The notes under the pieces were generated by a model. The model did no database searches. It saw nothing but the letters and a program-made list of their open reading frames with translations, and was not told the DNA's origin. Of a stretch of 5,320 nucleotides of DNA, positions 5,046-5,320 are shown piece by piece. The position numbers and the translations under genes are program-made. Within the stretch, counting starts at the first letter, position 1. Every line of letters begins with the position of its first letter. Origin of the DNA: Ruminococcus sp. (lineage in GTDB: Bacteria > Bacillota > Clostridia > Oscillospirales > Acutalibacteraceae); contig JAFLSL010000091.1 in the NCBI GenBank assembly GCA_022510985.1, positions 1 through 5,320 on the forward strand. The letters are read 5' to 3'.

Positions 5046-5320
5046 AAGAATTATTATTAAGCTTTTAGCATATCTTCTTGTCTTAGCTATGTTCCTGGCA
5101 GGGCTGTTGATTTTTTCGTATCCGCTGTTATCGGGTTATATGTCGGATAGGAATTCGACAATATATATCGAAGAATTTGAAAGCGAAAAAAAGTCTTATT
5201 TAAACAAAAATATGGATACTCAAAGCTCAGAAGAACTGAGTGAGCTGTATAAAGAAATGCAGGAATACAACGAGGCTATATTTGAAAACGGGCAGGACAA
5301 TTTGTGTGATGCTTGGGCTT
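5038..5320 (+). CDS. Third sortase, probably class C, N-terminal part
   Basis: The frame opens at an ATG within the end of the second sortase gene (8-base overlap, different frame) and runs off the window after 94 codons. The peptide has a basic start, a membrane helix (about 9-27), then SYPLLSGYMSDRN (27-39), which matches the SYPFVSNYLMS segment of the upstream sortases in place and sequence, followed by a charged helical region and MQEYNEAIFENGQ (74-86). The catalytic His, Cys and Arg lie beyond the edge, so activity cannot be checked. Where the other two have DPF, this one has CDAW (90-93), so the lid differs. Only a weak purine-rich sequence precedes the ATG, which suggests translation by coupling. 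A housekeeping-like or class B sortase is a less likely alternative. Confidence 0.8.
   Translation, partial: MIKRIIIKLLAYLLVLAMFLAGLLIFSYPLLSGYMSDRNSTIYIEEFESEKKSYLNKNMDTQSSEELSELYKEMQEYNEAIFENGQDNLCDAWA

Overview
The window is AT-rich Gram-positive DNA. Strong AAGGAGGA-type ribosome-binding sites, a TTGACT/TAAAAT promoter, an LPLTG-anchored pilin and class C sortases all point to a low-GC Firmicute. A gut-type member of the class Clostridia is my best guess; the species cannot be named from the sequence alone.

The left part (1-933, minus strand) is a vitamin B6 gene unit. A complete pyridoxamine/pyridoxal kinase gene is followed, through a TAATG stop/start overlap, by the first 34 codons of a small membrane protein that runs off the left edge. 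The coupling suggests that the membrane protein may take up the kinase's substrate, but its family cannot be settled here.

The 394-base divergent intergenic region (934-1327) is dense in symmetric motifs. On the kinase side there are three copies of GACAGTTT, two of them forming a 10-bp inverted repeat, next to an extended -10 element. In the middle is a 15-bp palindrome. On the pilin side is a near-consensus extended -10 promoter bracketed by a perfect 11-bp inverted repeat, followed by a roughly 110-nt leader with a predicted hairpin.

The right part (1328-5320, plus strand) is a sortase-assembled pilus operon. It holds a 600-residue backbone pilin (signal peptide, WxxxVxxYPK pilin motif, two E-boxes, LPLTG anchor), a strong 12-bp intercistronic hairpin, two closely related class C sortases in tandem, and the start of a third, more divergent sortase that overlaps its predecessor by 8 bases. 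The expected scheme is that the pilin is exported, that a class C sortase cuts LPLTG and joins its threonine to the YPK lysine of the next subunit, and that intramolecular isopeptide bonds stiffen the shaft. The hairpin probably helps keep pilin mRNA in excess over sortase mRNA.

The families are known. The less ordinary points are the operator-like architecture of the intergenic region, an EF-hand-like loop in the pilin, three sortases behind a single visible pilin, and the altered lid region of the third sortase. I see no clear evidence of a wholly new system.
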